Origin: Agapetus fuscipes
Lineage: Eukaryota; Arthropoda; Insecta; Trichoptera; Glossosomatidae
Direction of reading: 5' to 3'
DNA length: 64,000 nucleotides
Assembly (NCBI GenBank): GCA_951799405.1
Contig: OX637335.1
Coordinates: 18,232,342-18,296,341 of the forward strand
The notes under the pieces are model-generated. The model saw nothing but the letters and a program-made list of their open reading frames with translations. It was not told where the DNA came from and searched no databases. Positions 1 through 9,691 of the stretch are shown piece by piece. How positions within the stretch are numbered: the stretch's first letter is position 1; each line of letters begins with the position of its first letter. A program made the position numbers and the translations under genes.

Positions 1-234
1 CTGTAATGCGTTTGGTTTCCTGCACGTCGTGACGGAGTCGTAATAAGTGCTGGTGAACCGGATGTTGAATGTCCTCGAAAGAAAGTGACGGTATTTGCTA
101 TAATATCATTCCACCCACTGTGTGTCTATGTATACGAAACTCACAACACAGTATAGTGCCTGACTTTTCTGAGACAGACTTCATACAAGGCCAGTAAATA
201 ATGGGCAGTTATTGAATATTTCTAAGTGTATCTG

Positions 235-768
235 GATGGATGTCGTTGTAGAGGAAGACCGAGAATGGTATGGATGCACCAAATTTCCGAAATTGCGAAT
301 GAATGGAATATCCAGAGTCATAATAAAAGAAGAACCTGTATGAAGAAGGTTATGACTGTGGAGGAAATGAAAGAAGTATGTAAGGATAGAAAGAAGTGGC
401 GGTTGATCTGTAATGTTGGCGGCTAGGATTTATTTAATTGGAATTTGTTTTCTGATGTGGTGTTGATGTACATACGTGTTATTATTTATTGATTTAAAAA
501 AAAAAATTGTCGTGTATGTTCCTTGACTTATTGGTTAGTATGCGGCTGACCACCCATGCTGTACAAATGGTTCACTTTGCCAATGTCATCCCTGTTTCAG
601 GGAAGGACGGCAAGAGTTGCAGGGTGTATGTCCATTTGAGATTTAGGTTTTATGTTGTAGGTTCACATGCGGCATGTGCAAGCGCGAACTTGTACGTGTC
701 TGCTTGTGAGAATGCATATAATGTGAATCTCTAATGTAACATATCTTTGCAACTTAGATTAGATTAGA
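235..768 (+). mobile_element. LINE-A, 5'-truncated copy with flanking target-site duplication
   Basis: Bases 235-426 encode the last ~64 residues of a non-LTR retrotransposon polyprotein (GCRCRGRPRMVW ... KDRKKW), matching the C-terminus at 28650-28849. The 3' UTR follows, with the ~240-base tail that starts CCTTGACTTATTGG and ends in a TTAGATTAGATT microsatellite. The flanks at 212-234 and 769-791 are the same 23-base direct repeat (TTGAATATTTCT...), so this is a target-primed insertion with both ends preserved. Confidence 0.9.
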
Positions 769-1017
769 TTGAATATTTCTAAGTGTATCTGAATAAGCAA
801 TACATAAACAATTTCCTATCACTTTATTGTAATGAATATTCATCGTGCACTTCTTTCTTTCAGATATCCGATAAATCTATTTCTGCCACTTCTTCGTCCT
901 GTGAGCTGGACTGCCAGCTCGTTCCGCCAGTGCTTGTTTGGCTTATCTACCGTTTGATTTAAAGATGACTTTTCAATGACATTGTCTTTAGAATCACATT
1001 CTACACAATCCTACACA

Positions 1018-1145
1018 TGATTTACAACATAAAAACCCCAATCTCAAATGAGCAGACGCCCTGCAACTCTTCCTTTCGACCTTCCCTGAAACAGGGGTGG
1101 CATTGGTAATGTGAACCATTTTTTACAGTATGGATGTTTAGCTTC
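1018..1145 (-). repeat. LINE-A 3'-tail fragment
   Basis: Reverse-strand piece of the LINE-A 3' tail, containing the GTTTCAGGGAAGGTCG-like core and the segment read as CAATCTCAAATG on the plus strand. Both ends are worn and no target-site duplication is visible. Confidence 0.75.
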
Positions 1146-1311
1146 TTACCAACCTTTAAGTTAAGGAAAGTTATTTATATTTAAAGTCAGGTATACTTAA
1201 ATAAAACTTATTATTCACATCTACAGCTCAATATTACAGTGTCCTATTGAAAATGACGTTTAAGCAAGTCGAAAGTACACGAGGAGAAATAAATACTCTA
1301 TCTATCTATAA

Positions 1312-1552
1312 TAATCTATACCTAATCTAAGCTACAAAGATATGTTAACATTTAAGGTTCATATAAAATGCATGGCCACAGACAGGCACATGTAGGTTCG
1401 CGCCTACACATTCTGCATGCGTGCATACAAATATACTAAACCTCACATGAACATAAACCTTGTAACTCCTCCCGCCTTTCCCTGAAACCGGGGTGGCATT
1501 GGCAAAAGTGAACCGATTTTTACAGCACGGAGGGTCAGACTCAACTTTTGAA
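1312..1552 (-). repeat. LINE-A 3'-tail copy
   Basis: Nearly complete copy of the dispersed tail on the minus strand. It begins at the low-coordinate end with the AATCTAAGCTGCAAAGATATG terminus and runs through the AACCTCACATGAAC and CCTGAAACCGGGGT blocks. Confidence 0.8.
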
Positions 1553-1904
1553 AATAAAACTATGTGTTTTTTAAACATTTTTAACTCTCTCATCAATATT
1601 TAATGTGCATGTTCAAAGCAGTGACATCTCTTTCACTTACTTATTCTCACATGCCACTTACTACTTGCCACTTGTCAGTCTGAAGCGAGCATCACAGCCT
1701 ACCAGACTATTATCATCATGTATTTACGACTAACGAACAATATATCACTGGGTTATTGTGCTAAATGCCTACTTGCGCACTAAATTACGCGTAGTTTCCT
1801 GAATATCATTAACAGATAAAGAACTGAACTGCGCTATCTACTTTTGAACATCGGCAGCACATTTTTAAAACAATAACACCCTTTGAATATTGTACGATTA
1901 CATT

Positions 1905-2232
1905 GAACGACGTTACCATGTTGAAAGCACCGGTTCTCATCAGATCACCGAAGTTAAGCAACATTGGGCGCGGATGCTACTCGGATGGGTGACCGCTCAG
2001 ATACACCGCGTGTCGTTGGCATTTCTTGGACCGGTCCGTAATCCAGTGGCAACACTTCAAACTCGTAAATGGAAGGTTGTGGATTCGAATCCTGGCGGAG
2101 CACAAAAAAAAACCATTTATATTTCCAAATATGTTCTTCGCTGGGTTGAAAAATTCATAACCTTTACCAAAGACCGGTCATCCAAAGGTCCATCCAGCCT
2201 TACAGCAACTGGGTCTTGCTTGAGAATTGGCA
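1905..2232 (+). mobile_element. SINE-1: composite 5S rRNA-like head plus tRNA-like segment
   Basis: Bases 1905-2023 align along their full length with eukaryotic 5S rRNA (CAGATCACCGAAGTTAAGCAA, GGGCGCGGATG, GGGTGACCGCTCAG, CACCGCGTG), including the internal RNA polymerase III promoter boxes. A tRNA-like segment follows (GGTCCGTAATCCAGTGGCAA ... GGATTCGAATCCTGGCGGAG). The body runs to CTTGAGAATTGGC and the usual 3' end is missing. The 5S part is a SINE head, not a functional 5S gene. Confidence 0.88.
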
Positions 2233-2411
2233 ATATTATCCAACCGCCATTCCGCTAGGGGTGGCCAATACCTGCACAGATAAATTTCCAATCTGTTCAG
2301 TCCTTACGCACTTCTTTCATTACCCCTCTTCTCTTTTTCTTTTTCTGTAGATTCCAGTCATTTCATCCATCCAGTGTTTGTTTGGCTTATCCACCATTTG
2401 ATTCAACGATT

Positions 2412-2581
2412 ACCATGGGCGTAACTAGGAAGGGCCAGGGGAGGGGAGGGGCAGCTGCTCCACCCTAGAAGTAAAAAAATACCTAAATTGGTATTAAGTT
2501 TTATTACAAGAATTGAAATAACCATCTTACGTCTATGGCTTGCCCCTCCCCCCCTAAGTTTTGATCCTGGGTACGCCCTTT
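2412..2581. mobile_element. MITE-like foldback element
   Basis: The ends are inverted repeats: GGGCGTAACTAGGAAGGG on the left and, on the right, the complement of ...GATCCTGGGTACGCCC. G-rich and C-rich subterminal tracts (GGGGAGGGG / CCCCTCCCCCCC) can also pair. There is no coding capacity, and the superfamily is not assigned. Confidence 0.6.
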
Positions 2582-2639
2582 TGAAAGGTCAACAGTTGAC
2601 CTTTCAATGACATTGTCTTAAGAATCACATTCTACAAAA

Positions 2640-3420
2640 TCTGAGTTTATAATATATGTAAAACACGATAACGTTAGAACTGTGTTAAATATTTCCAGTT
2701 TTCATAATACGCATGGGTCCAGTACACATGCAAACATGGCTCATTTAAATTACGTCTCATGGAAATAAGACAAACACTATGGGGACGATTTGCAATCGTG
2801 CTTATTTGATCAATCCATTGTTTCCTCGGTCTTCTAAATCATTCTCCGGGCATATGAAGAAGTAGACAAGTGTAAGTTTACGTAGAATTCGATTTACGTA
2901 CATATATGAAAGAATTTAAAGAAGCATCTAAATTGATAATAGGTATTGCAAATATATTATAGCACAAACCGAACCTGAACAGCTTAATGTAAACAGACAT
3001 TTTTTTTACTTCAATTTAAACTTTATTTTAATAAATTCATACATACTTTTATTTTTAATTTCTTCTCATTTTCACATTTCGCAGATTCTAGTCATTTCCA
3101 ATTTCACTTGAAAAAAAATGACAATATGGGAGAGTGCGAACATTTTTGATGCGTTTTTTTGCTGTCGTTGGCAAAGTGGAAAAAGTAAGTGAGTGAAAAC
3201 GCAGAAGATTTGGGAAAGTCGAAAAAAGGTTTATCGTTAAATACGCATTGTGATTTTTATAACAATGCAATGAATTCTTCGCAGCAAAATTGTTCTTAAT
3301 AACATCATAAATCTTTATCAAAATACAGAGTATATTTTTCCAAAGTAACTACTCACACAAATGTTGTCTTCTTGAAAATATGAAGTGAAATGATGAGATT
3401 TTTTATTAATATAATACAAA
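2640..3420. other. AT-rich stretch without recognised features
   Basis: Low-complexity AT-rich DNA. The only notable open frame (3088-3321, minus) has no recognisable domain and a composition typical of chance frames. I see no gene or complete repeat. Confidence 0.5.
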
Positions 3421-3426
3421 TAATAA

Positions 3427-3505
3427 TATTAGGATGATTTATTTGGTGAGCGCTTATTTTGTGTGAATCACACCTCAAGAGCCTTCTGCGAGCTCGGTGG
3501 TATTT
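3427..3505 (-). repeat. SINE-1 3'-end fragment
   Basis: Begins TTAGGATGATTTATTTGGTGAGCGC and continues through TCACACCTCAAGAGCC, which is the reverse strand of the SINE-1 terminus that normally ends in an ATT microsatellite. Confidence 0.75.
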
Positions 3506-3540
3506 AAAAATAAACATGTTATTTACTTACTATCTATGAG

Positions 3541-3757
3541 ACCGGTCCGTGGTCTAGTGGTTAACACTTTCGAAGGTTGTGGGTTGAAATCCCGGCGGAG
3601 CACAAAAAATATACCATTTATATTTTCAGATTTGCTCTTCGCTGGGTTTAAAAACTCATAAACCAAAGACCGGTCTTCGTAAGGTCCATCCAGCCTTAGA
3701 GCAACTAGGTTTAGCTTAAGAATTGTCGCTTCGTAGCGACGACCAAGCTCGTAAAAA
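3541..3757 (+). mobile_element. SINE-1 copy lacking the 5S head
   Basis: Starts with the tRNA-like box A region GGTCCGTGGTCTAGTGG, then a box-B-like stretch and CCCGGCGGAGCAC, then the SINE-1 body with TTCGCTGGGTT and AAAGACCGGTC. It ends abruptly after GCGACGACCAAGCTC, directly next to the SINE-2 copy that follows. Confidence 0.8.
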
Positions 3758-3760
3758 GTT

Positions 3761-4075
3761 CTGTCGATAGCTCAGTTGGTAGAATGCTTGCTAGAGTTCT
3801 TTCCCGACCGAGGGTGTCAGAAATGACTTCCCGTTTCGGTGTCTATTTCAAACCCAAAATAAATACAGACAAGGTGTACTCAGCCTTCCCAAGAAATGAG
3901 AACCAGCCTCCCCGGGAGGTGGGAAAACCCCCACTGCAATTGAATGTGGTTGGTGTGAGGCCGGCCCCCTTACCTGTAAAAATAAATAGGTCCCGAATCG
4001 CCACATGCGACCCCGTCAGGGACAGCGCAGGCACGATTACACTATATGTGTAGCTTGGTTGCGGTTGCGATCACA
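3761..4075 (+). mobile_element. SINE-2, tRNA-derived
   Basis: The head TCGATAGCTCAGTTGGTAGA is a good tRNA A box. The body is conserved in at least seven copies here (GTGTCAGAAATGACTTCCCG, CAAACCCAAAATAAA, GTGAGGCCGGCCCCCTTACC) and ends near CACTATATGTGTAGCTT. The box B region is damaged in this copy. Confidence 0.82.
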
Positions 4076-4597
4076 ACCTATGAAGTTATCCAGTCGAGGG
4101 GAATTTTGTTTGTGCAAACTCCGTTTTCATCAAGATATATTATTATGAGTGCATTTTGAAAGTAAAATCTTTTCAGGCCACAGTCACATTTCACTGTTTT
4201 AATTTTTGAGAAAATTTTATTCATTCAATCAACTCTTCGTTATATTAATATTCACGAGCATTTCTCCGATTTTTGCGCGGCAGAATATTTGGTCCATGAG
4301 TCATATCGCACGCCTTCTTTGTGCGAATCTGTTATTGTAGGTGACAAGATGTTTTCTCGACATATTTATAGCCGCGACAACTCAGATTGTAATAAATATT
4401 TCAACTTAACGGTAAAACTGAATAATTACTGATTCACTGATTTAAGAAATCATTTCAAATCACACCTTTTTATTCGGTGTAACTTCTCATTCTCTCGAAC
4501 TAATTATAAGGCAATTGATTATTATAGAAACAGGAAATCATACTAGACACTCTAGGTGTGGAACGATCCCTAGTCCTCCGGATTTAAACTTAATCGG
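4076..4597. other. No recognised feature
   Basis: AT-rich single-copy-looking DNA between SINE-2 and a LINE-A tail. I found no gene and no clear repeat. Confidence 0.5.
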
Positions 4598-4790
4598 TGC
4601 TAGGACTTATGTTCATTTTAGATTGGGTTTTTATGCTGTAAATTCACATGCTGCATGTGTAAGCGCGAGCTTACACGTATTTCCTTGTAGGAACGAATGT
4701 AATAATAACTTATAAGTGTCTATTTATGGGAATGCATGTAATAAGTTTTTTAAATGTAACATATCTTTGCAACTTAGATTTAAACCTTTA
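4598..4790 (+). repeat. LINE-A 3'-tail fragment
   Basis: Enters the tail at GGACTTATGTTCATTTTAG, continues through GTGTAAGCGCGAGCTTAC, and ends with ATATCTTTGCAACTTAGATT. The 5' part is missing. Confidence 0.78.
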
Positions 4791-5267
4791 GATTACAGAG
4801 TAGAAGGCAGCTCTTCACTTGTTTGAGCTGCCTGAATGAAAAATATGGACTGTCCCACAAGTATAAAACATTACGTTTAAACTCAATTATTGCGTACACC
4901 TTAAAGATGTATAGAATTAAACAGTACTCACTTGCAGAGCTACTTTTGTTTCTAAGTATTTTTTGGTTTACGCTATATCTGCGTTTACGCGCGCAGTTTT
5001 ATACTTGCAGTAGTGATGTATGCAAGAAGCGGTTATAAACAGGTGAAAACAGGTGACTAGCTCGCTCTACAAACCGCGGGGCCGGTCTCTACATGGAAAT
5101 AATGATCATGGCGCCTTAATTGCATCAATTATTTCCGTTCAACTTGCACCACATCTCATAACGTACGAGACGAATTAAAATTACTGAAAGATTCCAATAA
5201 ATATTGCAATAAATTACTTCCCAATAACTTTGATTCTGGAATGACGCAAAACGCAACGAAACTACAC

Positions 5268-5556
5268 ATATTGTGCGCTTCGCATGTAGCGAGTGGAACC
5301 TATTTATTTTTACGGGTAAGGGGACCGGCCTCACGCCAACCACTTCAGTTGAAGTGGTGGTTTCCCAGCTCCCGAAGTGGCTGGTACTCACTTCATGTGA
5401 AGGCTAAGTAAACCGTGCCGGTTATTTTGTTTTGAGTTTTTGAAATAAACACCGAAACGGGAAATCATTTCTGACACCCTCGATGGATTTCAAACCCGAG
5501 CTCTCGGCATGGAATGCAAGCACTATACCAACTGAGCTATCAACTGGTTCAAGTGG
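5268..5556 (-). mobile_element. SINE-2 copy
   Basis: Reverse orientation. The tRNA-like head is at the high-coordinate end (plus-strand ACTGAGCTATCAACTGG), followed by GGGAAATCATTTCTGACACC and, near the other end, ACGGGTAAGGGGACCGGCC. Confidence 0.82.
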
Positions 5557-6792
5557 ACATCTATGAATGCATCACCGAAGGTCAATAAATGTACCTACAA
5601 CCTTCGATCTCGAGCAAAAAAAAACAATTCATCAGTTCGTGATTCTTCTTCGCAGAAGACACACGCCTCCTGAAGACGTCGGATATAACTCTGATGAAAC
5701 GTAGAGAAAATCGTTCTTCTCTTTCCACGGTTAGTAACATCCGTTTTTTTCATTTCAAAGGAAAAGTTAGCTTCTGGAGTTAAAATTACTGAAAGATAAA
5801 TATTTCAAAAAAATACTTCGTAATAACTTTGATTCTGGAAAGACAGCTATGTTAAAATATGCAAAACGGAACGGAACAAGTTACGAGGACAAAAAAATCA
5901 GTTGGTCTATCTTACTGGATCAGTCTGCCCCTGGGCCCTGGAGTTGAGAACAAAAACCAATGTTGACAGTTTCAGAAGGTTACTTAAGACATATTTATTA
6001 GAATATTCAACGCATATAAGTGCAATTAACATACTTCAGTATGTAAATTGCATTTAATATACCCTACTTCATATCATTATGAATGAAATTCAGATGAGTT
6101 GTTGAATTCAATTAAAACATCTGGCAAAATTAATATTTAAATTTTGTACGCCCAAATAGCAGCCATGAATGATTCACTCAGTACACTCCCATTTCTGCAA
6201 TTCATTCTTGTACTTACACGCATTACAATAGGACAGTGAATGCCAAGCTTTGAATTTTCGTGCCACAAGTCATGAATATGCCACAAAATAAACCTCAATT
6301 TGATCATTTTATTTTGGAGGTTTGCCAGATTTTTTTTTGATACTCTAGAAACAATGACTTATTTTGACAAAGGCGAACACTTCATAAAGGCCAAACTGGT
6401 AAAGAATGGGTAAAAATGCATTGAATTCTTTACTCGTTTCATTCAGAAAAGCAATCAAATATTTTTTGAGCAATTATTGACATATGCATTAAGAAATGTC
6501 TTGTCAGATTTTCTTCATACAATGTTGCTTTCACTGATACGACATAACTCACAAATAGCATTAAAAAAACAAAACTTCAATGCTTTTTCACACAGCGTGA
6601 TTTCGATCCTGTTTTTTAATGGTTCCGGTAGCGAAATATATAGGCAAACCGTGTGAAAGCTAGCACACATCCACTTCCGATCAAACACCGGACTGTGTCG
6701 TGTGTAAACGGTGTAAAGCTGTTATAAACCACGTAATTAAATTTGGTAAAAAAAAAAAAATATGACACACCGTATGTCACCCATCTATAATC
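5557..6792. other. Mostly featureless; possible worn LINE C-terminus
   Basis: At 5935-6030 one plus-strand frame reads like the extreme C-terminus of a LINE polyprotein (NVDSFRRLLKTYLLEYS). It is too short to assign. The rest is AT-rich with no recognised gene. Confidence 0.35.
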
Positions 6793-7521
6793 TATTTATT
6801 TATTTATTTATTTGAGAAAACTACAGCTTTATAAAAGTGATTACAATGGTGTTCTTAAAATTAATATAAGCCAAAATTGTTTCTTCTATTTAAAATTATA
6901 GAGAAAGAATAATAATTTGATCAGTATGCTGAGCTTGTATTGACATATCATAGAAAATTGAGAAGACAAGAAAATAAAAAAGAAAAGGAGAGCAAAACAA
7001 AAAGCAAAAAAACAAAAAGCAAAAAAGACACAAGTTGTCAAGCAACAAAAAAGAAAAAAAAAAGAAACAAGGTGTAAGAAAAGAAATTAAAAGTAAAAGT
7101 AAAGTGGAAAGGAATGAGGAAAAGGAGGGATTATTACGTAAGTGAAGGAGCTTGATTGAGGGAGTTAGGGGACAGAGTTGAAAAATATCTCAATTTATTG
7201 CGAAAGGTTGTTAATGAGTCATGGAAAATATCTAAATTTTTGAAATTTTGGTTATAGTCACGCTGTATTCTGAATAAAGTTGAGTGGTATCGGTAATTGG
7301 TATGACAAATGGGTAGGTGAAATAAATTTTGCGAGCGGGTACGTCTGTTTGGTATAAGAAAAGATATGTTACATAATAAATCAGGGGAGTCAATTGTATT
7401 ATTGCATATTTTGTACAAAAGTAATTGATCAAAGTAGGTCCTTCTATCTTGTAGTGTGTTAATATTGAAAAATTCTATGGAAGATTTGTAGTCGGTGTGT
7501 TCAATGTATTGTCGTTTCTCT

Positions 7522-7828
7522 TGATACGGCACACTTTTTTGTGCAGGCCCTGAATTTCGCCATCCGTCGAACTCCTTGACAAAACTTAACCCTACACGCT
7601 GATTGGCCGGCGTTCGGCAAGACACCGGCCGAGCCGAATTTACTGTAACAAAATTTATGTGTTTTATTGTAATAAAAAGGGAATAATTTGTCACAAGGTT
7701 TGTCGGCCTGTTGGCCCGAAGACCGGTTCTGTTTGTAACTTGTACTGAAAAGAGAAAAAGAGAATAAAAAACGAAAGTAAAGAAAAACCCTTCAACCAAG
7801 TCTTTTTGATTTTAAAGAGAGGGTATCA
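7522..7828 (+). repeat. 5' LTR of Gag-only element copy 1
   Basis: 307 bases, TGATACGGCAC ... GAGGGTATCA, bounded by the CTCT duplication on the left and the primer-binding site on the right. Confidence 0.92.
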
Positions 7829-7843
7829 ATTGACGCCGCGAAC

Positions 7844-9346
7844 GTGGGGCCAAGTCACTTGGAAAGTGACAACCCAAGTACCGGAGGACTGACTTGTGGC
7901 GCCCAACAAAGAACCAGAAGCAAGACAATGAAGACTGCGCGGCCCTGTGATGACTTGATGGAGCAGGGAGCTTCAGTCAATGAATACAGGACGCCAGTGG
8001 CACGGCTCCCCATGCCATTTTCGGGGAAGCCGGAGGAAGACCCAGGGCTATTTTTGGAGTCAGCCCTGGCGTACTTCAAGGAGAATGCAACCCCAGAGAG
8101 CGAATGGGTGATGTGGGCAATGGATTGGCTGAGGGGGGAGGCGGCTGCCTGGATGGCGGAGCTCCCAGTGACAGACTGGCTGGAGGTTGAATGTGCCCTG
8201 GAGGGAAGATTCAACAGCAAGTCAAGGAGGGAGAGAGGCCACTTCCTGTACCTCTATGGACGGCAGGAGCTCGGGGAGGAGGCAATGGGATTCATCCTGA
8301 GGAAGAGAGCGCTGGCCAAGCGCTTCTGCAGCACGCACTCTGAGCAGGAGGTCATCCAGCACACCATGGACCTCCTGTTGCCGCAGTGCCAGGCGAGACT
8401 TCAGAGCGCCAGCGCCTCCTGGAGTAAGCTTCTCGCAGCTGCGGCAGGCTGTGAAAGCAGGGGCAGCAGCGATGACCACCATCCACTCGTCGGATCTCAT
8501 CAGCAAGGAGGGCGATGGCCAGCCCAGGAACAGCAACAAGGGGATTGGCAGCCAGCAGCCTATCACCATCAGACCGAAAGGCAGTCACCAGGCCAGAAAA
8601 ATCGTCCAATGGCATGGCAGCCACGGCCATGTAGCGAGCAAGAGACCGCACGGTCATATTGGCACTGTTCAGGGTCACATCTCGACCGGTCTTGCCCCGA
8701 CCGTGAGGGGAAGCCTTCGCAACCGGAATCAAGCCAGGATGAAGGTGAACCGGAGCATGCAAGTGTCAGCATGCTGAGGAACGCGAAAGTTCCTGAGGAC
8801 ACTCTGAGAGCAGTCGAGGAGTTTCAACGTGTGGAAGAGACACTGGCTCCAGAAGTTTCAGAATCCAGCCACGTCTGCCCTAGCCAGGATGGGAGGCCTG
8901 TGCAGCCTGAGGCAGACGTGCTGCCAAGAGACATGGAAGATGACCCTTTGGAGAGAGAGCTGTACTTTGAACGCGAAGCCCACCCGCAAGTGTGCGAAGT
9001 GGAAGACTCGACGTTTGACACGAGCAAGAGGGACCTGAAACCAGTCAGCATGGAGGTGCAGAGTGGACGACAACTCGTGCTAGAGGACTCCGGCTCGAAG
9101 AGGAATCAGAGCCATGGGATGGCCAGGAAACAGCCACCCCGCACCAGCAGAGACGTGCACCTAGATCAGCTTAGGTTACCGCCCGACAAGCAGGAGGAGG
9201 ATCCGATCGAGCAGTACACGAGGCCGCCGGATACGACGCCTCGCCTTCAGCGCGCACCACCTCTCCACGAACATCGGAAGAGAAGGAAAAGGATGAAGGA
9301 ACCGTGGCCAAGGGTGAAAATTCTGTGGCAAGGGTTGAGAGCGTAA
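7844..9346 (+). CDS. Gag-like capsid protein of a non-autonomous LTR element
   Basis: Open frame of 500 codons starting 15 bases after the 5' LTR. Residues ~50-200 look like a retrotransposon Gag capsid region ([20 protein letters not shown], then a [17 protein letters not shown] helix, [17 protein letters not shown], and [15 protein letters not shown]). A degenerate zinc knuckle follows near residue 280 ([16 protein letters not shown]), where the first expected Cys is Tyr. The C-terminal ~200 residues are charged, Glu/Arg-rich and probably disordered; no protease motif is visible. Base composition is far more GC-rich than the surroundings, which is why antisense frames are also open. The second copy at 51083-52546 preserves the frame, suggesting selection or recent spread. 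Inferred role: packaging of its own RNA into particles. Confidence 0.82.
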   Translation: MGPSHLESDNPSTGGLTCGAQQRTRSKTMKTARPCDDLMEQGASVNEYRTPVARLPMPFSGKPEEDPGLFLESALAYFKENATPESEWVMWAMDWLRGEAAAWMAELPVTDWLEVECALEGRFNSKSRRERGHFLYLYGRQELGEEAMGFILRKRALAKRFCSTHSEQEVIQHTMDLLLPQCQARLQSASASWSKLLAAAAGCESRGSSDDHHPLVGSHQQGGRWPAQEQQQGDWQPAAYHHQTERQSPGQKNRPMAWQPRPCSEQETARSYWHCSGSHLDRSCPDREGKPSQPESSQDEGEPEHASVSMLRNAKVPEDTLRAVEEFQRVEETLAPEVSESSHVCPSQDGRPVQPEADVLPRDMEDDPLERELYFEREAHPQVCEVEDSTFDTSKRDLKPVSMEVQSGRQLVLEDSGSKRNQSHGMARKQPPRTSRDVHLDQLRLPPDKQEEDPIEQYTRPPDTTPRLQRAPPLHEHRKRRKRMKEPWPRVKILWQGLRA

Positions 9347-9383
9347 GGAGGGTTAAGTTTTGTCAACAGAAGATGGTGGGAAT

Positions 9384-9691
9384 TGATACGGCACACTTTT
9401 TTGTGCAGGCCCTGAATTTCGCCATCCGTCGAACTCCTTGACAAAACTTAACCCTACACGCTGATTGGCCGGCGTTCGGCAAGACACCGGCCGAGCCGAA
9501 TTTACTGTAACAAAATTTATGTGTTTTATTGTAATAAAAAGGGAATAATTTGTCACAAGGTTTGTCGGCCTGTTGGCCCGAAGACCGGTTCTGTTTGTAA
9601 CTTGTACTGAAAAGAGAAAAAGAGAATAAAAAACGAAAGTAAAGAAAAACCCTTCAACCAAGTCTTCCTCATTTTTAAAGAGAGGGTATCA
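9384..9691 (+). repeat. 3' LTR of Gag-only element copy 1
   Basis: 308 bases, nearly identical to the 5' LTR except for a few differences around TCTTCCTCATTTTTAAAG. Followed by the CTCT duplication. Confidence 0.92.

Larger units (their letters stand above)
7522..9691 (+). mobile_element. Gag-only LTR retrotransposon, copy 1
   Basis: Two direct LTRs (7522-7828 and 9384-9691) begin TGATACGGCAC and end GAGGGTATCA, so TGATAC and GTATCA form terminal inverted repeats. The host flanks carry a 4-base target-site duplication CTCT (7518-7521 and 9692-9695). Two bases after the 5' LTR is a primer-binding-site-like TGACGCCGCGAACGTGGGG. A purine-rich AGAAGATGGTGGGAA precedes the 3' LTR. The only coding region is a Gag-like frame, with no protease, RT, RNase H or integrase, so mobility must come from a partner element. 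The LTRs differ mainly near their 3' ends. Confidence 0.93.

Noticed and set aside
1905..2023. Functional 5S rRNA gene
   Set aside because: The similarity is followed directly by a tRNA-like segment and SINE body, a structure repeated at 20929; there is no 5S terminator, and the sequence has many substitutions.
7232..7432. Second minus-strand frame within LINE-B
   Set aside because: It overlaps the LINE-B C-terminus in another frame and has no domain.
7855..8802. Long antisense open frames across the Gag frame (e.g. 7855-8220, 8352-8762)
   Set aside because: They result from the GC-rich codon use of the Gag frame on the other strand; no start context, motifs or independent conservation were seen.
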